From Flavobacterium soyae (GTDB lineage: Bacteria; Bacteroidota; Bacteroidia; Flavobacteriales; Flavobacteriaceae), in assembly GCF_021245985.1 (NCBI RefSeq), contig NZ_JAJQXA010000001.1:372001-436000 (forward strand): DNA of 64,000 nt, given 5' to 3'. Under the pieces are notes generated by a model, which saw only the letters and a program-made list of their open reading frames with translations, was not told the origin of the DNA and did no database searches. Each line of letters opens with the position of its first letter. Position 1 is the first letter of the stretch. This document shows, in pieces, positions 1 through 10,033 of the stretch. The position numbers and the translations under genes were made by a program.

Positions 1-1922
1 TTCTCGAATAAATTAATCTGCGAAATGACAAAATCATAATGGTTCAAATCGTCGCTCGTCGCCAAATGCGATAAAATACTCTGAACACGAACGGTCGAAT
101 TTCCTTTTAAGGTTGCAATCAATTCATCTATAGTATCATCTTCAAACCCCAAACGATGCATTCCTGTATCGAGTTTTATATGAATAGGAAAATCTTTCAA
201 ATTCTTTTCTCTGGCAATTTTCAAAAAGGCATTTAATCCTTTTATACTGTAAATTTCAGGTTCTAATTTATATTGAATGATGGACGGAAAACTGGTCGAT
301 TCTGGATTTAAAACCATAATTGGCAGTTTGATTCCACCGTTTTTCAGCGAAATTCCTTCATCGGCGAAAGCCACACCTAAATAATTAACCTTATTATGTT
401 CGAGTAATTTTGCAATTTCAAGTCCGCCGTTTCCGTAACCAAAAGCTTTAACCATTACCATGATTTTTACATCATCGGCCAGTTTTGATTTAAAGTAATT
501 TAAATTATGATTTATGGCATCAAGGTTAATTTCAAGAACCGTTTCATGTGTTTTTTCTTCAAGCAGCGAAACTATTTCCTCAAACTGAAATGATCGTGCA
601 CCTTTTATTAAAATAGTTTCGTTATTGAAATTCAGGTCCTCGACTGCATCAATAAATTCGGCAGTATTTTGAAACATGGTACTGTTTGGAAACTTGGCTG
701 CAAAAGATGAAATAGTTGCCCCGACACCAATTATGCGATTGATTTTATTATCTGAAATTAACTGAGCAACTTTTGAATAGAGTTCTTCATTTGAAAATCC
801 GCTTTGAAAAATATCCGACAAAATAACCGTTTTTGAAGCGTTCTTTTTTTGGCTTTCCAGAAAATCCAAAGCAATTTTCAGCGATTGAAAATCTGAGCTG
901 TAACTATCATCAATTAAGCTGCAATTGTTGATTCCGTTTTTAACTTCAAGACGCATTTCAACCGGATAAAGTAATTGCACCCGATTTTGAATAACCTCGA
1001 AATCATAATTAAAATACAGTAAAACCAATAAACATGAAATAGTATTTTCTATAGAAGCCGAATCACTAAACGGAATTTCTAAATTGAAAATTTCCTCTTT
1101 ATATTGATATTTAATGGTTGTCGAATCGCTTTTGGTTTCTTTTTTCAAAATAAAAACATCTGCAGAAGCATCTGTAAAACTCCATGAAAATAAAGTTCTG
1201 TTCTCTAGTGGATATTTAACAGAAAAATCTAAAAGACATTGGTCTACCAATTCATTTTTTTGATAAATAATTACTGCTGATTTTTTGAAAAACAATAATT
1301 TTTCTTTGATTTTATGATTCAGATTTTCAAAACCTTCATCATGCGCAGAACCTATACTGGTTAAAACACCAATATTTGGTTTGATGATTTTTTCAAGGTT
1401 AACCATTTCGTTTACCGTCGAAATCCCGGCTTCGAAAATTCCTAAATTATGTTTCTCATTTATGGCAATCACAGAAAGCGGAACGCCAACTTGTGAATTG
1501 TAACTTTTTGGGCTTCGGATAATATTATAATCCGGACTCAGCAGGAAATTAAGCCATTCTTTTACGATGGTTTTTCCGTTGCTTCCCGTTAAACCAATTA
1601 TTGGAAAATCAAATAAATCACGATGATAACCTGCGAGTTCCTGAAGTGCTTTGCGAGTATTTTTTACCACGAAAAAATTCGCTTTTCCTTTTACATTTTC
1701 GGGAATATACTGAACGACAAAGTTCTGAACGCCTTTTTCTATCAATTCTGAAATGTACAAATGAGCATCATTGTTAACCCCAGAAAGGGCAATAAACAAT
1801 GTTTTAGACCCGTTTTGTAAAGAACGGCTGTCGATCGAAATATGATCAACAAAAATATCAGATTCCGAACCTATCCATTTGGCGTTAAAAACCGAAATAA
1901 GGCTTTTTAAATTTATGCTCAT
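1..1922 (-). CDS. murF: MurF-alanine racemase fusion (partial, C-terminus off window)
   Basis: The reverse strand reads from ATG at 1922 to the window edge without a stop (about 640 residues). The N-terminal half is a Mur ligase: the ATP loop LTGSNGKT lies near 1575-1600, as in UDP-MurNAc-tripeptide:D-Ala-D-Ala ligase. The second half begins an alanine racemase; the PLP-lysine motif VKAFGYGNG is seen near 430-460. The pairing of ligase with racemase in one chain is known in Bacteroidetes, where one protein both makes D-Ala and helps attach D-Ala-D-Ala to the cytoplasmic peptidoglycan precursor. The racemase C-terminal domain with its second catalytic residue (Tyr) lies outside the window, so activity of that half cannot be judged. 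Confidence 0.93.
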   Translation of the reverse strand, partial: MSINLKSLISVFNAKWIGSESDIFVDHISIDSRSLQNGSKTLFIALSGVNNDAHLYISELIEKGVQNFVVQYIPENVKGKANFFVVKNTRKALQELAGYHRDLFDFPIIGLTGSNGKTIVKEWLNFLLSPDYNIIRSPKSYNSQVGVPLSVIAINEKHNLGIFEAGISTVNEMVNLEKIIKPNIGVLTSIGSAHDEGFENLNHKIKEKLLFFKKSAVIIYQKNELVDQCLLDFSVKYPLENRTLFSWSFTDASADVFILKKETKSDSTTIKYQYKEEIFNLEIPFSDSASIENTISCLLVLLYFNYDFEVIQNRVQLLYPVEMRLEVKNGINNCSLIDDSYSSDFQSLKIALDFLESQKKNASKTVILSDIFQSGFSNEELYSKVAQLISDNKINRIIGVGATISSFAAKFPNSTMFQNTAEFIDAVEDLNFNNETILIKGARSFQFEEIVSLLEEKTHETVLEINLDAINHNLNYFKSKLADDVKIMVMVKAFGYGNGGLEIAKLLEHNKVNYLGVAFADEGISLKNGGIKLPIMVLNPESTSFPSIIQYKLEPEIYSIKGLNAFLKIAREKNLKDFPIHIKLDTGMHRLGFEDDTIDELIATLKGNSTVRVQSILSHLATSDDLNHYDFVISQINLFE

Positions 1923-1959
1923 TTAGAAATTTCTTTTTGTCAAATTTAAAAAAAGGTTT

Positions 1960-2145
1960 GCCGCGAATTACATTAATTTCCACGAATTATTTTTTTATTT
2001 TTTTGTCACAGATTAAAAAGATTCTCACAGATTAGAAATCCTTTTAATCTTTTTAATCTGTGGCAAAACTTTCCGCATATTTTAAAATAAATTCGTAGAA
2101 ATTAGTGCAATTCGAGGCGAGAAAAACTAAATATTCGTGGCAAAA
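1960..2145. repeat. Composite inverted-repeat element, copy 1
   Basis: Intergenic element built from arms of the type CCACGAATT and CACAGATTAAAAAGATT with their inverted partners. The stretches AATCTTTTTAATCTGTGGC (2046-2064) and AAATTAGTGCAATTCG recur in the second copy at 8785-8994. It has no coding potential and no transposase nearby. Confidence 0.8.
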
Positions 2146-2190
2146 AACATTAATTCCTTATATTTGTTCAATACCACAAAATAATACGTT

Positions 2191-2796
2191 TTGAAAAAAA
2201 TACTTCCGATATTCTCCTATATACTTCATCCGATTTTTATATCGATGTATGCAGCACTATTATACCTTTATTGTAAAGAAGATATTTTTACAATGCAGGA
2301 AAAATATTTTGTTCTGTTTCAAATTTTAGTCATTACAATTATAGTTCCCGTTTTATTTTTTATGCTGCTTCGTTCTACCGGACACGTAAAATCGATGATG
2401 CTTCCAGAAAACTCTCAACGCCGAATTCCTCTTATTTTACAGTGCTTTTTATATATTTTATTAGTAAAAAGAAGTATCGTAATTACGCGTTATCCTGAAC
2501 TTCATTTCTTTTTTCTGGGTGCGCTGTTTAGTACAATATTAGCATTGGTCTGTTCGCTTTTTAAAATTAAAGCCAGTCTGCACATGACAGCTCTTACAGG
2601 ATTTACAATTTTTGCAATTGGATTAAATATTCATTTACAAATGCACAATCCGTATTGGGGCGCATTGTTAATTTTATTGTCTGGAATTGTGGCTTCATCA
2701 CGATTAGAAATGGATGCTCATACGCCAAAAGAAATATTGATTGGGTTATTAATTGGCGTTTTACCTCAGGTATTATTTTTGTATTTGTGGTTATAA
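2191..2796 (+). CDS. PAP2-like integral membrane protein, function unknown
   Basis: 201 residues beginning with TTG (MKKILPIFSYILHPIF); no in-frame ATG fits as well. Five to six hydrophobic segments span nearly the whole chain. Near the C-terminus, SSRLEMDAHTPKE (about 170-182) resembles the third PAP2 phosphatase signature (SRxxxxxHxxxD), but the final Asp-bearing part and the upstream KxxxxxxRP and PSGH motifs are not evident. It may be a degenerate or non-catalytic member of the superfamily. It is convergent with the next gene and their stop codons overlap by six bases. I cannot assign a substrate. Confidence 0.7.
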   Translation: MKKILPIFSYILHPIFISMYAALLYLYCKEDIFTMQEKYFVLFQILVITIIVPVLFFMLLRSTGHVKSMMLPENSQRRIPLILQCFLYILLVKRSIVITRYPELHFFFLGALFSTILALVCSLFKIKASLHMTALTGFTIFAIGLNIHLQMHNPYWGALLILLSGIVASSRLEMDAHTPKEILIGLLIGVLPQVLFLYLWL

Positions 2797-3498
2797 AATA
2801 TAAAATATTAATCCTGCATTGAGCGTTTTCATGGTAACTTTTTCTCCGCTTAATGTTGTAACGCCATCTTTAAATAACGGACTCAAACCATAATACAAAT
2901 AAACATTCCAGGTGTTGTAACCTGCAGAAATATATGGACCGTATTGGAATTTATTAATAGCGTCATTATTGTTTATTCGATATGTGTTTTCGCCATCGTC
3001 TAAAACTGAAGTATTAGAGAATATATAACTCAATTTTACTCCGCCGTAAATTCTCCAGAATTTGGTACTTTCATAAGTAGAATTACGCCATCTAAATTCT
3101 ATCGGAAACTCTACAGAGTATTGTTTGTACCGATTTGAAGCAATATCTCCTGCATCTACAACATTATAAACTATTGCTCCGGTCCCATCTTTTGAAATAC
3201 CAAAATTCTGATAGTAATTTTGATAACTAAACCCTAAACCAGCTGCAATTGCAACTGTTCTCGATTTATTAATTGGCATATCGCGTAAAAACCCGCCCGA
3301 AAGTCCAAGGGAAAATTTGTTTTGTTTGAATTTTTGAGGGATATCCGTAAACATATTATAGGTAACAGAAAAATAAAACTGGTCTTCTCTATACAAAGAA
3401 TCTATTTTAACTATAGGTTTTATTTCTGCTTTGACATCTTCTTGCGAAAAAGCATTAAAAAATGAAACTAAAAACAAACAGCTAAAAAGAAATCGCAT
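2791..3498 (-). CDS. PorT-like outer-membrane beta-barrel protein
   Basis: The chosen ATG at 3498 gives a clean signal peptide (MRFLFSCLFLVSFFNAFSQ) and a protein of 235 residues; the open frame runs 18 codons further up but those lack signal character. The mature part has alternating hydrophobic strands, the pattern GLSGGFLRDMPINKSRTVA, EFRWRNSTYESTKFWRIYGG, and ends in LIFYIL with a terminal hydrophobic residue. This layout resembles the flavobacterial PorT family linked to the type IX secretion system, but many flavobacteria carry more than one relative and this copy could be a paralogue with another role. Confidence 0.75.
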   Translation of the reverse strand: MRFLFSCLFLVSFFNAFSQEDVKAEIKPIVKIDSLYREDQFYFSVTYNMFTDIPQKFKQNKFSLGLSGGFLRDMPINKSRTVAIAAGLGFSYQNYYQNFGISKDGTGAIVYNVVDAGDIASNRYKQYSVEFPIEFRWRNSTYESTKFWRIYGGVKLSYIFSNTSVLDDGENTYRINNNDAINKFQYGPYISAGYNTWNVYLYYGLSPLFKDGVTTLSGEKVTMKTLNAGLIFYIL

Positions 3499-3687
3499 AT
3501 AATTTTTTGAATTTAAAAGAGGTTTTACAAAATAAACGCTCAATAGAATCAATTTATTTCACTTACAAATATAATATAATGATAGTTCAGGAAGCGATTA
3601 GAAAGCAATTATTCTGTTTTTGACTAATAATAATTGTGTTTGCTGAACTTTTTTCAAATAATCTGCAACAGAATTCAAAAAATGAAT

Positions 3688-3716
3688 TTGTATTTATACG
3701 ATCTTTTATACCTTTG
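3688..3716 (+). promoter_or_regulatory. Bacteroidetes-type promoter of the His-rich peptide gene
   Basis: TTG at 3688-3690, an 18-base spacer, then TACCTTTG at 3709-3716: a full match to TTG-N(17-23)-TAnnTTTG. It ends six bases before the ATG at 3723, so the mRNA would be nearly leaderless. It also argues against starting the protein at the upstream ATG at 3636. Confidence 0.7.
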
Positions 3717-3722
3717 TTGTGT

Positions 3723-4076
3723 ATGAAGAAAAAACAGCTCATATTAAGTTTTTCATTTGCTGTAACAATATTGTTCTCGATATTGTTTCAGTCCATACAC
3801 AGTTATGAGCATATTGTAAAACAGCTTTCAGAAAAGCAGTGCCATCACGATTATAATGATCCGAGCGGTGAAATAACGCATCAGCACCATAATTACGATT
3901 TATGTTACGTTTGTAATTTTGCTTTTGGAAGTTACATTGTCCCGGAAAGTTTTTCTATTAAATTTAATTCTTTTGACAGCGAGATTCCTTATTTTTTCCC
4001 GCTTTTAGAAAAGGTTTTTTCTATTTCAAAAACTTCGTATTTATTACGAGGTCCTCCTGCAGCTTTAGTTTCTTAA
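3723..4076 (+). CDS. Small exported His-rich protein, putative metal-related
   Basis: 117 residues from ATG 3723. A signal/anchor segment (KQLILSFSFAVTILFSILF) is followed by a His-rich stretch with HSYEH, CHHDYND and ITHQHHNYDLCYVC, including a CxxC pair, and the chain ends in the short tail RGPPAALVS. Such ligands suit binding of zinc, copper or a similar metal. The gene lies 150 bases upstream of a TonB receptor in the same orientation, and His-rich small proteins next to TonB receptors are typical of metal-uptake loci. The function is inference; I know no characterised homologue. Confidence 0.7.
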   Translation: MKKKQLILSFSFAVTILFSILFQSIHSYEHIVKQLSEKQCHHDYNDPSGEITHQHHNYDLCYVCNFAFGSYIVPESFSIKFNSFDSEIPYFFPLLEKVFSISKTSYLLRGPPAALVS

Positions 4077-4226
4077 TAATTCAACATCTCTTTTTTTAAA
4101 ATCTAAATTCAAAAACAACTTTGAGTTTCCTGATCCTGTTTATTAAATTAGGATTAGAATGCAGTACTGTTAGTTTAATTTTCATTTAAAAAAAGAAAAT
4201 CCATTTAACTATAGCAAAATTTTCAA

Positions 4227-6434
4227 ATGAAAAAATTAATAATTGCCCTTGTTTTAGGGTTTTCGGGCTTACTTTCTGCCCAGAATTCGGTTTCAGGAAC
4301 AGTAACTGACAATCAAAATCAACCTTTACCTGGCGTTTCTGTTTACGCTTCAGAATTGCATAAAGGAACAACAACTGATGTAAACGGAAAATATGAATTA
4401 AACAATCTTCCAAACGGAAATCTTCGTCTGTCTTTTTCTTATGTTGGATATGCCACTCAAAATAAAAATATCACCAAATTAGTAAAACAAAATACTGTTG
4501 ATGTAACGCTCGAAGAATCGATTTTAGAAATGGATGAAGTTGTGGTTTCTACTCCTTTCAACAAACTGCAATCGCAAAACGTAATGAAAATTGAGCATGA
4601 AAGCATTAAATCTTTACAGCAAAAAGGAACTTCGACTTTAATCGAAGGTTTGGCTACAATTCCCGGAGTTTCGCAGATTTCTACCGGAACTTCTATTGGG
4701 AAGCCGGTAATTCGCGGATTGAGCGGTAACCGTGTTTTAGTGTATTCTCAAGGTGTTCGTATCGAAAACCAGCAGTTTGGAGATGAGCATGGTTTAGGCT
4801 TAAACGATGCCGGAATTGAAAGTGTCGAAGTTATTAAAGGCCCTGCATCGCTATTGTACGGTTCTGACGCTTTAGGAGGAGTTTTATACTTTAATCCTGA
4901 AAAATTTGCTGATGCCGGTACTTTTAAAGCTAATTTCAGTCAAAAATATTTTACGAATACAGAAGGAAGTAATTCTTCTATTGGATTAAAAACATCTACT
5001 GATAACTGGAAATTTCTGGCCCGTGGAAGTTACAACACACATTCTGATTACAAAATTTCCGGTGGCGACCGCGTAACAAATTCTCGTTATAATGAAACTG
5101 ATTTTAAAACCGGAATTGGTTACAGCAACTCTAGTTTTTCAAGTGTTTTAAGATACAATTACAATAAGCTGGATATTGGAATGCCTGAAGATGGAATTGC
5201 AGAACAATCTTCAAGCAAAGACACACAGTTCCCTAGGCAGGGAATTTTTAATCATTTATTGAGTTTAAACAATGTGATCTTTTTTGAAAACTCAAAACTT
5301 GATGTTGATTTAGGTTATATTTCAAATGACAGAAGTGAGTTTGAAGACAGCAATGATCCTTCACTCCACATGAGATTAAATACTTTGAATTACAACTTAA
5401 AATATCACTTTCCTAAATTCGGAAAAATCGAAACCATTTTTGGGGTTCAGGGAATGCATCAAACGAATAAAAATTCTGGTGAAGAATATTTAATTCCAGA
5501 TGCAACAACAAATGATTTTGGTGTTTTTGGAACTGCAAATTACGAATGGAACAACAGTGTTTTACAAGCCGGATTACGTTTTGACAACAGAAACGTTACT
5601 TCTGACCCACACGGAATTGAAGGTGAAGAAGGTTATTTTCAGGCTTTAGACAGATCTTTTGACAGTTTTAATGCATCTTTAGGATATAAAACAAAACTGG
5701 CTGAACCGCTGACACTTCGTTTAAATGTTGCAACCGGATTTAGAGCGCCAAACTTAGCCGAATTAACTTCAAACGGGGTTCACGAAGGAACAAACCGCTA
5801 TGAGATTGGAAACGCCAATTTGAAAACAGAACAAAATGTTCAAACTGATTTAAATTTAGAATACAAAAACACGCATTTTGAGTTTTTCGTAAACGGTTTT
5901 TACAATCACGTAAACAATTATATCTATACTTCTCCAACCGGAGAAACTCGTGACGATAATGATGTTTTTGCTTATGTTCAGGATAATGCACAATTGTACG
6001 GAGGTGAAGCTGGTATACATTTTCATCCGCATCCTTTAGACTGGTTACATTTTGAAACTAGTTTTGAAACCGTAACTGGTAAAAAAGACAATAATGATTA
6101 CTTACCGCTGATTCCTGCCAACAACTGGAATAATACGCTTAGAACAGAATTTAACATCAAAAACTGGTTAAGTGAAGGTTTTGCTTCATTAAATGTATCT
6201 TCAACTTTCAGTCAGGATAATGTGAGTGGTTTCGAAACTGCTTCTAAAGGTTATACTTTGGTTAATTTAGGTTTTGGAGGAACGGTAAAATTGGGTAAAA
6301 CGGCTTTTGATATCAACCTGAACGGAAACAATTTATTCGACAAAAAATACATTGCGCACCTTTCAAGATTAAAAACAGACGGAATTCCAAATATTGGAAG
6401 AAACATCGTTCTGGGCGTTAATTTCAATTTATAA
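4227..6434 (+). CDS. TonB-dependent receptor, probable metal importer
   Basis: 735 residues. In order: signal peptide (MKKLIIALVLGFSGLLSAQ), a carboxypeptidase-regulatory-like beta domain (about 20-105, VSGTVTDNQNQPLPGVSVY), a TonB-box-like stretch (MDEVVVSTP), the plug (PVIRGLSGNRVLVYSQGVR to about 220) and a 22-strand-type barrel ending in VLGVNFNL. The motif HFHPHPLDWLHFE in the barrel is typical of the ZnuD-like group that takes up zinc or related metals. The preceding His-rich gene supports metal uptake. The substrate is not proven, and I saw no convincing Fur/Zur operator upstream. Confidence 0.88.
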   Translation: MKKLIIALVLGFSGLLSAQNSVSGTVTDNQNQPLPGVSVYASELHKGTTTDVNGKYELNNLPNGNLRLSFSYVGYATQNKNITKLVKQNTVDVTLEESILEMDEVVVSTPFNKLQSQNVMKIEHESIKSLQQKGTSTLIEGLATIPGVSQISTGTSIGKPVIRGLSGNRVLVYSQGVRIENQQFGDEHGLGLNDAGIESVEVIKGPASLLYGSDALGGVLYFNPEKFADAGTFKANFSQKYFTNTEGSNSSIGLKTSTDNWKFLARGSYNTHSDYKISGGDRVTNSRYNETDFKTGIGYSNSSFSSVLRYNYNKLDIGMPEDGIAEQSSSKDTQFPRQGIFNHLLSLNNVIFFENSKLDVDLGYISNDRSEFEDSNDPSLHMRLNTLNYNLKYHFPKFGKIETIFGVQGMHQTNKNSGEEYLIPDATTNDFGVFGTANYEWNNSVLQAGLRFDNRNVTSDPHGIEGEEGYFQALDRSFDSFNASLGYKTKLAEPLTLRLNVATGFRAPNLAELTSNGVHEGTNRYEIGNANLKTEQNVQTDLNLEYKNTHFEFFVNGFYNHVNNYIYTSPTGETRDDNDVFAYVQDNAQLYGGEAGIHFHPHPLDWLHFETSFETVTGKKDNNDYLPLIPANNWNNTLRTEFNIKNWLSEGFASLNVSSTFSQDNVSGFETASKGYTLVNLGFGGTVKLGKTAFDINLNGNNLFDKKYIAHLSRLKTDGIPNIGRNIVLGVNFNL

Positions 6435-6440
6435 CATTTT

Positions 6441-6600
6441 TTAAACCATATAAGTTATATAAGTAAATAAAAGCTAAGTCTTAAATTAAATAAGCTCATA
6501 TAACTCATATGGTTTAATTCTTTATTCTTTAAATGAGTTATCCTGCTAAATATAAGCTTGACCTTAAATTAAATGAACTTATATAACTTATATGGTTTAA
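6441..6600. repeat. Inverted and tandem repeat cluster (ATATAACTTATATGG type)
   Basis: Perfect 24-base inverted arms lie at 6441-6464 and 6577-6600, with a diverged copy between (to 6517). Two units share TTAAATTAAAT...TATATGGTTTAA in tandem (6471-6517, 6553-6600). The right-hand unit, 6573-6600, is identical over 28 bases to the start of the CHAT gene at 55981-56008. The transcript could fold into a long AT-rich hairpin after the TonB receptor gene. Confidence 0.85.
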
Positions 6601-6653
6601 ATTATTTTCACAACAAAAAGTACTATTTTTGCTACAACTGTTAATCAAAAACT

Positions 6654-8762
6654 ATGAAAAAAACCTTTCTTATAATGGCAATTACAACTGCAGGAATTTC
6701 GTTTGGGCAAAATAAAATTCAGTACCCGGAAACTAAAAAAGGAGAAACTGTCGACATATATTTCGATGCAAAAGTAAGCGATCCATATCGCTGGCTTGAA
6801 GATGATAAATCTGCTGAAACTGGTGCTTGGGTAAAAGCTGAAAACGAAGTAACTTATGGATATTTAGATAAAATTCCGTTTCGTTCAGCACTTAAAAAGC
6901 GAATGGAAAAACTTTGGAATTATGAAAAAATAGGTGCCCCATCAAAAGAAGGAAAGTTTACTTATTATTCTAAAAATAATGGGCTTCAAAATCAATCTGT
7001 TATTTACAGAAAAGACCTAAACGGAAAAGAAGAAGTTTTTCTGGATCCGAATACTTTCTCAAAAGACGGAACAACTTCGCTTGGCGGATTAGATTTTTCT
7101 AAAGATGGAAACAAAGCGGCATATTCTATTTCTGAAGGTGGAAGCGACTGGAGAAAAGTGATTATTATTGATGCAGTTTCTAAAAAAGTTCTGGAAGATA
7201 CTTTGGTTGATGTAAAATTCAGCGGTGTTTCATGGCTTGGAAATGAAGGTTTTTATTATTCTAGTTATGATAAACCAAAAGGAAGCGAGCTTTCTGCAAA
7301 AACAGACCAGCACAAATTGTATTTTCATAAATTGGGAACTTCTCAAAAAGAAGATAAAGTAATTTTTGGTGCAGATCAAAAAAGAAGGTATGTTGGCGGT
7401 TACGTTACCGAAGACAATCATTATTTAGTAATTACAGCTGCTAATTCGACTTACGGAAATGAACTTTATATTAAAGATTTAAAAACGCCAAACAGTCCGA
7501 TTATTACCATTGTAGATAACTTTAACAATGATAATAATATTATCGAAAACGAAGGAAGTAAATTATTTATACAAACGGATTATAATGCTCCTAACGGACG
7601 TGTGGTTTCGGTAGATTTCAGCAATCCGAAACAGGAAAACTGGAAAGATTTTATTAAAGAAACAGAGAATGTTTTATCTCCATCTACAGGCGGCGGATAC
7701 TTTTTTGCCAATTATACAAAAGATGCTGTTTCGTTAGTTTTACAATATGATTACAGCGGAAAACTAATTCGCGAAATTAAACTTCCTGCAGTTGGAACTG
7801 CCGGAGGATTTGGTGCAAAAAAAGAAGAAAAGACTTTATACTACAGCTTTACAAACTATACAACTCCGGGAACCATTTTTTCTTTTGAACCAAAATCTGG
7901 TAAATCAGAAGTATATCAAAAACCAAAAGTTGATTTTAAAAGTGAAGATTATGAATCTAAGCAAGTTTTCTATACTTCAAAAGACGGTACAAAAGTTCCT
8001 ATGATTATTACGTATAAAAAAGGAACAAAATTAGACGGCAAAAACCCAACGATTCTTTACGGTTACGGCGGGTTTAATATTAGTTTGACTCCTGCATTTA
8101 GTATTTCGAATGCGGTTTGGATGGAAAACGGAGGTGTTTATGCGGTTGCCAATTTAAGAGGCGGCGGTGAATACGGTAAAAAATGGCATGATGCGGGAAC
8201 AAAACTTCAAAAACAAAATGTGTTTGATGATTTTATTGCTGCTGCAGAGTATCTAATTGCTCAAAAGTATACTTCATCTGATTATTTAGCGATTCGCGGA
8301 GGATCTAACGGAGGTTTATTAGTGGGTGCAACTATGACTCAGCGTCCTGATTTAATGAAAGTAGCTTTGCCAGCAGTTGGTGTTATGGATATGCTTCGTT
8401 ACCATACTTTTACAGCCGGTGCGGGTTGGGCTTACGATTACGGAACAGCTCAGGACAGCAAAGAAATGTTTGAATATTTAAAAGGGTATTCTCCTGTTCA
8501 AAACGTTAAAAGCGGTACTAAATATCCGGCAACAATGGTTACAACCGGAGATCATGATGATCGTGTTGTTCCGGCACATAGTTTTAAATTTGCTGCTGAA
8601 TTGCAAGACAAGCAAGCAGGAGAAAATCCTGTTTTAATTAGAATTGATGTAAAAGCAGGTCACGGCGCAGGAAAATCTGTTGCGGCTACAATCCAGGAAA
8701 ATGTAGACATTCAGGCTTTCACTCTTTATAATATGGGATTTAAAGCTTTACCTAAGAAGTAA
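6654..8762 (+). CDS. Prolyl oligopeptidase (S9A), exported
   Basis: 702 residues, the usual length. A signal peptide ([18 protein letters not shown]) points to the periplasm. The N-terminal [27 protein letters not shown] stretch starts a seven-bladed propeller; the C-terminal alpha/beta hydrolase carries the nucleophile in RGGSNGG (Ser about 551), the acid in DHDDRVVP and the histidine in AGHGAGK. All three catalytic residues are present. The enzyme cleaves short peptides after proline. It stands alone, with repeats on both sides. Confidence 0.94.
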   Translation: MKKTFLIMAITTAGISFGQNKIQYPETKKGETVDIYFDAKVSDPYRWLEDDKSAETGAWVKAENEVTYGYLDKIPFRSALKKRMEKLWNYEKIGAPSKEGKFTYYSKNNGLQNQSVIYRKDLNGKEEVFLDPNTFSKDGTTSLGGLDFSKDGNKAAYSISEGGSDWRKVIIIDAVSKKVLEDTLVDVKFSGVSWLGNEGFYYSSYDKPKGSELSAKTDQHKLYFHKLGTSQKEDKVIFGADQKRRYVGGYVTEDNHYLVITAANSTYGNELYIKDLKTPNSPIITIVDNFNNDNNIIENEGSKLFIQTDYNAPNGRVVSVDFSNPKQENWKDFIKETENVLSPSTGGGYFFANYTKDAVSLVLQYDYSGKLIREIKLPAVGTAGGFGAKKEEKTLYYSFTNYTTPGTIFSFEPKSGKSEVYQKPKVDFKSEDYESKQVFYTSKDGTKVPMIITYKKGTKLDGKNPTILYGYGGFNISLTPAFSISNAVWMENGGVYAVANLRGGGEYGKKWHDAGTKLQKQNVFDDFIAAAEYLIAQKYTSSDYLAIRGGSNGGLLVGATMTQRPDLMKVALPAVGVMDMLRYHTFTAGAGWAYDYGTAQDSKEMFEYLKGYSPVQNVKSGTKYPATMVTTGDHDDRVVPAHSFKFAAELQDKQAGENPVLIRIDVKAGHGAGKSVAATIQENVDIQAFTLYNMGFKALPKK

Positions 8763-8784
8763 GACTTTAAGTTAAAATTTTATA

Positions 8785-8994
8785 GCCACGAATTCACGAA
8801 TTATTTTTGTGAGTTTGTGGCTGTTTTTTTTGCCACGAATTAACACGAATTTAATTGATTGGAATTTGCAGAGTGTTTTTTTTGCCACAGATTAAAAGGA
8901 TTAGAAGGATTTTTAAAATCTGTGTGAATCTTTTTAATCTGTGGCAAAACTTCAAAAAATAATTCGTGGAAATTAGTGCAATTCGTGGCAAACC
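8785..8994. repeat. Composite inverted-repeat element, copy 2, with terminator-like arm
   Basis: A second copy of the element at 1960-2145. It contains AGCCAC...GTGGCTGTTTTTTTT (8784-8833), which can terminate the prolyl oligopeptidase transcript, then CCACAGATTAAAAGGATT paired with AATCTTTTTAATCTGTGG, then TAATTCGTGG...CAATTCGTGGC. 26 bases (8927-8952) are identical to 2046-2071. Confidence 0.8.
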
Positions 8995-9029
8995 TTTTTT
9001 TAAATTTGAATAACTAAAATAACCAAACG

Positions 9030-10025
9030 ATGAAAATTATAAAGTGGGGAATTATAGGCTGTGGGAATGTGACGGAAGTAAAAAGCGGACCAGCTTTTCA
9101 AAGGACTCCAAATTCTGCTTTGGTTGCTGTGATGCGTAGAGATGCAAAGCTTGCCGAAGATTATGCCAAACGCCATAATGTCCCGAAATGGTATTCGAAT
9201 GCAGCAGATTTAATAAACGATCCTGAAGTTGATGCGGTTTATATTGCTACGCCGCCATCTTCTCATAAAGAATATACTCTTTTGTGTGCAAAAGCCGGAA
9301 AGCCTGTGTATGTTGAAAAACCAATGGCTTTGACTTTTCAAGAATGCAATGAAATGATTAGTGCTTGCAAAGAACATAATGTTCCTTTATTTGTTGCTTA
9401 CTACAGAAGAGGTCTACCTCGTTTTTTAAAAATAAAAGAAATAATCGACAAGGGAAAATTAGGAAACATACGACATGTAAATACTGTTTTATACCATCCG
9501 TTTGAAGCTCGTTATGACGACGAAATTAATCTTCCGTGGACGGTTTTACCACATATTTCAGGCGGTGGTATTTTTGTTGATCTGGCCTGCCATACGTTAG
9601 ATTTTCTGGATTTTGTTTTAGGTCCAATAAAATCTGTTCGCGGACATGCGACTTCTCAATTGCAAGCTTATCCGGCTGAAGATTCTGTTTCGATGTCGTT
9701 TATATTTGAAAACGGAATTCACGGATCTGGTTTGTGGAATTTTGCCAGTTTTGAACGTTATGACAATACTGAAATTGTAGGGGATAAAGGTAAAATCTCG
9801 TTTTCAACTTTCGGAAATGATCCAATACATATTCAATATGCAAATGGACAAAAAGAAAGTATTACAATTGAGAATCCGCTTCATATTCAGCAGCCATTTA
9901 TTGAAACCGTTATTACAGAGCTTTTAGGTAAAAAAGATGCTTCTCCATCAAAAGGAATTTCAGGAGCGAGAACAACTTGGGTTATTGATGAAGTTTTGAA
10001 GGAGTTTAGGAATTCTAAATCTTAA
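9030..10025 (+). CDS. Gfo/Idh/MocA family NAD(P)-dependent oxidoreductase
   Basis: 331 residues, no signal peptide. The N-terminal Rossmann fold has the dinucleotide motif GIIGCGNVTE; the family's EKP motif appears in VYVEKPMALTF, and the C-terminal domain has HISGGGIFVDLACHTLDF with the conserved Asp and His used in catalysis by relatives. Members oxidise or reduce sugars, inositols and related alcohols, and the substrate cannot be read from sequence. No co-transcribed partner: repeats flank it on both sides. Confidence 0.88.
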   Translation: MKIIKWGIIGCGNVTEVKSGPAFQRTPNSALVAVMRRDAKLAEDYAKRHNVPKWYSNAADLINDPEVDAVYIATPPSSHKEYTLLCAKAGKPVYVEKPMALTFQECNEMISACKEHNVPLFVAYYRRGLPRFLKIKEIIDKGKLGNIRHVNTVLYHPFEARYDDEINLPWTVLPHISGGGIFVDLACHTLDFLDFVLGPIKSVRGHATSQLQAYPAEDSVSMSFIFENGIHGSGLWNFASFERYDNTEIVGDKGKISFSTFGNDPIHIQYANGQKESITIENPLHIQQPFIETVITELLGKKDASPSKGISGARTTWVIDEVLKEFRNSKS

Positions 10026-10033
10026 TATTTCAA

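Noticed and set aside
3636..3722. Longer N-terminus for the His-rich peptide
   Set aside because: A full promoter lies inside the extension, so it would not be transcribed as coding sequence.
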